From assembly GCF_030247195.1 (NCBI RefSeq), contig NC_080670.1, positions 215,376,546 to 215,440,545 on the forward strand: a stretch of 64,000 bases of DNA, read 5' to 3'. Below the pieces are notes generated by a model that was not told the origin of the DNA, ran no database searches, and saw nothing but the letters and a program-made list of their open reading frames with translations. Below, one piece after another: positions 59,700 to 64,000 of the stretch (its first letter is position 1; each line of letters begins with the position of its first letter). The DNA comes from Topomyia yanbarensis. Its lineage: Eukaryota > Arthropoda > Insecta > Diptera > Culicidae. A program made the position numbers and the translations under genes.

Positions 59700-60880
59700 T
59701 TGTCACTGTCGGGACATCAACATTGATAGTAGGAAGGAGAATTAATAGCAGTTCCACTAGTGGTTTTTTCGCTCACGGGACATCAAGTGAGTGAAATTGT
59801 TTAATTGGATAGGAAATAAAAATTATTGAGAACAAATCCAATAATTTCAGTCAGGATATCAACATTCAACAGTGATAGCGGATTTATTCCTCCGAAAATA
59901 TAACTTAACAGTTAGTGCATTTATGTAATGGATAAGAAATAGAAAATATTGAGAAAATGTATATATTAATCTTGGGATTTAAAGTGATTGTCGCAGCTAT
60001 TTCGAAAAAAATATTTAAGCACAAAGAATAGCTATCGTCTCTGTCGGGACATCAATATTGATAGTAGGAAGGAGAATTAGTAGCAGTTCCACCATTGGAT
60101 TTTTTCTCTCTCACGGGACATCAGAAATGAAGATATGACTCGCATATGCACTATCATGTAATGGATAGGAAATAGAAAATATTGTGAAAAAATTTTATCG
60201 TTTCTATTAGGACATCAATACTGAAAGAATGAATGAGGGGCCGTTAACAGTTGAACTATTTTTTTCTTTGTGAACGTAAAAAGTGAATATATGAACAAAA
60301 GTGAGTTAAATTGTTTAAATAGATAAGAACTAGAAAACATTGAGAACAAATCTAATCATTTAAGTCAGGATATTAACATTCAACAACGATAGCGATTTTT
60401 TCTACTACGAAAAAGTTGTGTAGTGGATAGGAAATATAAAATAGAGAAAATGGATATATTAATCTTGGGATTTATAGTGATTGTCTCAGCTATTTTGAAA
60501 AATAATTACTTTTCAAAAGGAAGGAGAATCAATAGCAGTTCCACTAGCATTCATGTAATGGATAGGAAATAGAAAATATTGACAAAACTTTTATCGTTTC
60601 TATCAGGACATCAATACTGAAAGTAAAAATGAGGGGCCGCCAACAGATGAACTATTTTTCCTTGTGAACGTAAAAGGTGAATCTATGAACAAAAGTGAGT
60701 GAAAGTGTTTAAAGGATAGGAAATAGAAAATATTGAGAAAATGTTTACTCGTTTCTGCCGCACATAAACGTTGATAGTGCCGGTTCGATTAGTGATTTTT
60801 TTCTTGCAAGACACAAAAGTGAATATATGATTTAAAAGTGAGTTTTTGTAATTGATAGGTAATAGAAAATATTGAGAAAA
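59700..60880. repeat. Tandem array of the unit of about 160 bp (array 3), with higher-order pattern
   Basis: The same words (TCGGGACATCAACATTGATA, GGATAGGAAATAGAAAATAT, AGCAGTTCCACTAGTGG) recur. Here a larger block (ATATTAATCTTGGGATTTA.AGTGATTGTC) also recurs near 59619, 59968 and 60457, suggesting a higher-order unit of several monomers. Confidence 0.85.
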
Positions 60881-61892
60881 AATTTCAGAAGTTTTCTGAG
60901 GAAAACCAATGGTTTAAACCACTTCTAAAATCGACAAATTTCGAATCCGATAATCTCATATCAAAAAGTAATCGAAAGCAAGTAAAAATACTAAATCACT
61001 TAATCCTTCTACCATACCAAACAAGAACGCAGCCCTTTCTCAATTCCCATTGGCATCAGTGGGGACCGAAAAGGACTACCCACCGCCTAAGAACATGTTT
61101 GCAGACAATTTTCATTGTACAATTTAATTTCGAAAGTGACTATCGAGCTGAAGCCGACAGGCACCCTCTGCTCCCAGGAGTTTACTTCCAAACAAACCGA
61201 AGAGCCGAAGTGAAATGTATTCTCATCTCGGAAAGTTGTAGTGCTAATTTTTCCATTCACTTCTGTCCCCCCCGCCTCCAAACCCATCCAAAATTGCCAT
61301 TGAGAATTAAGGAAACTAATGTGTTTCAACTTCTCACCCTCGGAATTCCGAACGAAGAAACGATTCCGGACGGGATGCCGTTCACTCGACATATGACTAG
61401 GATTTGCTGCTATCATCGTCGTACTCGAAACAATCCTTTCCTCCCCAAACTCAAACGTTACTCTGTGTGGCAAAAACTTTCTCGAGCATCACCTTTTTCT
61501 GTTGACTATCTATCTATCTATCCTATACCTTGGTTTTCCACAAACTCAACAGTAGCAGAGAAGCGCCAGGTCCTGTGAGCATGAACAAAGATCACGTTCC
61601 AACTGCTAGATGCAACTAAATTAGAATCCTTGCCTTTGGTCGAAGTCGTCGGGTCTGCTTTTGACAGGGCCAGTCACCAGGGATCGGAAGCGCAGATAGA
61701 AGAAGACTGGGGAGAAGGAGGTAGTCGGCAGTCTCGATACAAAAAGCAGTACCGTCGTTGGTCGGTACAAACGAGCGCAATGAAAGTCAGACCAATCCTG
61801 GCGGATAAGCGCGCGGGAAAAGCAGCTCACAGTTATTTATTTAAGCAATATATGGCAAAACGATAGACTCATCGTTGTTGACTGTTGGAAGG
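60881..61892 (-). other. Noncoding sequence
   Basis: Overlapping open frames on both strands at 61087-61578 show no domain and no conserved context. A CTAT tandem lies at 61507-61522. Confidence 0.3.
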
Positions 61893-62066
61893 GACAGTCA
61901 GCTCTCGCTGAGTCTGGTTTGGGGCGTAATCCGGACTAAAAATTGGAACCAAGTTTGTCATCACAGGATTGGTTTAGACGGAGAGTTTTAATGTAGCCAA
62001 ATTTCAAACAAACCGAAAGATGGATCAGAATTTTACCAGTTACCGTGAGAGCTGACTGTATTTGCT
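61893..62066. mobile_element. Short inverted-repeat element (about 174 bp)
   Basis: ACAGTCAGCTCTC (about 61895-61907) and its exact inverse GAGAGCTGACTGT (about 62047-62059) bound a noncoding interior. No target duplication was confirmed. Confidence 0.45.
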
Positions 62067-62459
62067 ATACTAGCAAAGAGCTGACAGTTTGAAGCTCTGC
62101 CAAGAGCCTTGCATGTTGGAGTAACCCGCCTGAACCGGTTAACTTGTTTGTATGTACAACTATGCGTCTGTTCCTGACTACGGTAATCCACATAAATAGA
62201 TAATTCAAGTAGCTCCTGCTAAACTAACAATTTAGAAGGTTCAAGAAAGTGGGCAAAGGACTCGAGAGAGCTGACCGGAAACGGGGGGGGGACTATGCGT
62301 CTCCGATGCGATAGATTGACTAATTGGTCTGATGAAATATTCAACTTCTGCTTTACCATTTAAGACTTTGACCATCACATGGAGCAATGGGAGAAGTTTT
62401 CGTGTGGGACATCAGCAGAGAGAGAATGTTCCGAAGGAACAAATTATCAAATTATCATC

Positions 62460-62935
62460 AAATCTCAAGTAGGGAGTTTCACGTCACACGCCGCACAGAA
62501 TAAAACGCCGTCATGCTCATTGTAGTCGACCTTATTCTGTGCAGCGTGTAACATGAAAAGACTAAACTCACCTCACTCTACATTACTTTTCTCGCCCGAT
62601 TCTGAGAGTCGACCCGGATGAGATGAAATTCCCCATTGCCGTTAAATGTTCGTCTCACGTCACCTGAAGAGACTCTTCATAATTGGGTGAGAAAAGTCAC
62701 GTAGAGTGAGGTGAGATTAGTCGTTTCACGTCACATGCCACGCAGAATAAGGACGAATGACGAAAATTTTCTGATTGAATTGGTAGCAAACAGCGTTTAG
62801 TCGATTGTGTCCGGATATGTGGGTTTTAATTGAGACTCTTTTGTGCTTAGTCGACCTTATTCTGCGAGGCGTGACATGAAAAGACTAAACTCACGTCACT
62901 CTACGTTACTTTTCTCGACCGATTCTGATTCCATT
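62460..62935. repeat. Mixed direct and inverted repeat cluster
   Basis: The module TCACGTAGAGTGAGGTGAG..TTAGTC.TTTCACGTCAC..GCCRCGCAGAATAAGG occurs three times. It is partial with an inverted partner near 62468-62605, forward at 62695-62750, and inverted at 62845-62925 (CTTATTCTGCGAGGCGTGAC then ATGAAAAGACTAAACTCACG). The arms can fold in more than one way. Confidence 0.65.
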
Positions 62936-64000
62936 CCAATTACAACATGGAGAAACTCTGTTCGGTGTATAGACAACGGAGTTCGCGTGGTGAAAAGGCC
63001 GTTGTATGCCATCCTTTATGACCCTTGCTCATGGCAATCCATACGCTCAAACCACGCTGTGCACGTATGATCGCAAAAACTGTTGGCAACCGCACAGAAC
63101 CGAAAACTCATTTTCAAACGAATAAGTGCTACAAACAACCATCAGAACAGTCGAAGAGTTATCATAATTGAATTACGGATCGAGCATGGAGAACCTGTCC
63201 GTTTCGACCGTTGATCCGGGCGCTCTGTTCGACGACGGCAGCTATTAAGCAAGCCTTTCGTCCTCTAATTGAACTGATTTCATTAGGAGTGGTTGCCAGA
63301 AGAACCGATGATGCTGGGCGCAAACTTTTCCGTACACAAAGTCCCCCGTGCGACGACGCTATGCCCCTGTCTGTGTCAAGAAGATTCCGTTCGCTGGCTT
63401 CGTTCAGGTTTGAAGAGCACCAGAGACTCCCCGGCAGTAATCATATTTCCACCCTCTTTTACCGAGCATCCGCGCCATTCCTTAGTAAAACTCGGGAGCG
63501 AAAGAAAAGCTGTACTCTAATAATTTAATTTGAAAAACTTTTAATGGCTTTTTCATCTAACTTTATCTTACTGTAATTTATTTTATCTTGGTTTAATCTC
63601 GCAGCTAGAGAGTTACGGGAGTGTCGTCTTCCTCCTTACCGTCATCGTCTGGCTTACAGTCAGTCAGTCAGTCTCCTCTCCGCCTTCGAAGGAAGTGGAA
63701 AAAGTTTTTCGTTTTCAATACGGAAAAGTGGGATGCCGTCGGAAAACGCCCCACATCGCCGCAGAATGGTTCCAGTTTACCATCCCAGCGGTGAGGGAGG
63801 CTAGCTAACACAGAGTAACAACGTCTGGCGCGTATCTGTGGCCACCCTATGGCGCTTGTTACGACGCGGGGCCCAGTCGGTAGCGACCGAACGACTACTA
63901 TGGAAACTAATTTATCGCGTGTTCTGAACGGGTAAAGTTTTCCACTTTGTCCAAGTGTGAAGTTGTAGTGCGCAAGCAGGCAGCATTGGATCGCCCCTCG
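62936..64000. other. Right-edge region, possible promoter DNA
   Basis: From about 63600 the sequence is GC-richer, unique-looking and contains a CAGT tandem (63657-63672), which embeds insect initiator-like TCAGTC. No coding frame with a recognised family reaches the edge. It may be leader or promoter sequence of Gug or a neighbour. Confidence 0.25.

Noticed and set aside
61087..61578. 159- and 128-residue frames on opposite strands
   Set aside because: No recognisable family, no splice or promoter context, and they overlap antiparallel.

Overview
The window reads as insect nuclear DNA, most likely from a mosquito. It has spliced genes with very short introns (58-79 bp in the small genes), a fly-type Grunge/Atrophin gene, a tRNA-derived SINE that resembles mosquito SINEs from memory, and many degenerate foldback and MITE-type repeats. 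A 500-bp run of N shows it is a draft assembly. The Anopheles-like versus culicine assignment is a guess.

Three protein-coding genes can be supported, all on the minus strand. (1) Positions 1-771 hold the 5' two exons of an ESF2/ABT1-type ribosome-biogenesis RNA-binding protein, which runs off the left edge. (2) Positions 5349-7124 hold a complete four-exon RAD17 checkpoint clamp loader of 520 residues. (3) Positions 19348-31496 hold the last eight coding exons of Atrophin/Grunge (Gug/RERE family), 1517 residues in one continuous reading frame. The N-terminal exons (ELM2/SANT in this family) were not found, so at least 32.5 kb upstream (31497-64000) is treated as one long 5' intron or upstream region.

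Layout: 0-1 kb gene 1; 1-5 kb nested transposons and a foldback repeat; 5.3-7.1 kb RAD17; 7.1-18.3 kb noncoding DNA with MITEs, a broken reverse transcriptase, a direct-repeat element, an element with tandem-array termini and a SINE; 18.3-19.3 kb probable Gug 3' UTR; 19.3-31.5 kb Gug coding exons, with a 6.4-kb intron carrying an expanded 16-bp minisatellite and a large inverted repeat; 31.5-64 kb Gug upstream or intron sequence with degenerate retroelements, a gap, and two unusual long-period repeat families.

The genes do not form a pathway: one is nucleolar, one acts in the DNA-damage checkpoint, and one is a transcriptional corepressor. The most interesting material is repetitive. A 20-bp perfect palindrome is retained in at least eight otherwise diverged repeat copies (45.8-54.1 kb). 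Arrays of a unit of about 160 bp alternate with it. A modular transposon family shares cores but carries different terminal repeat arrays. A short conserved peptide (RVY-P-VEI) occurs in four separate relics.
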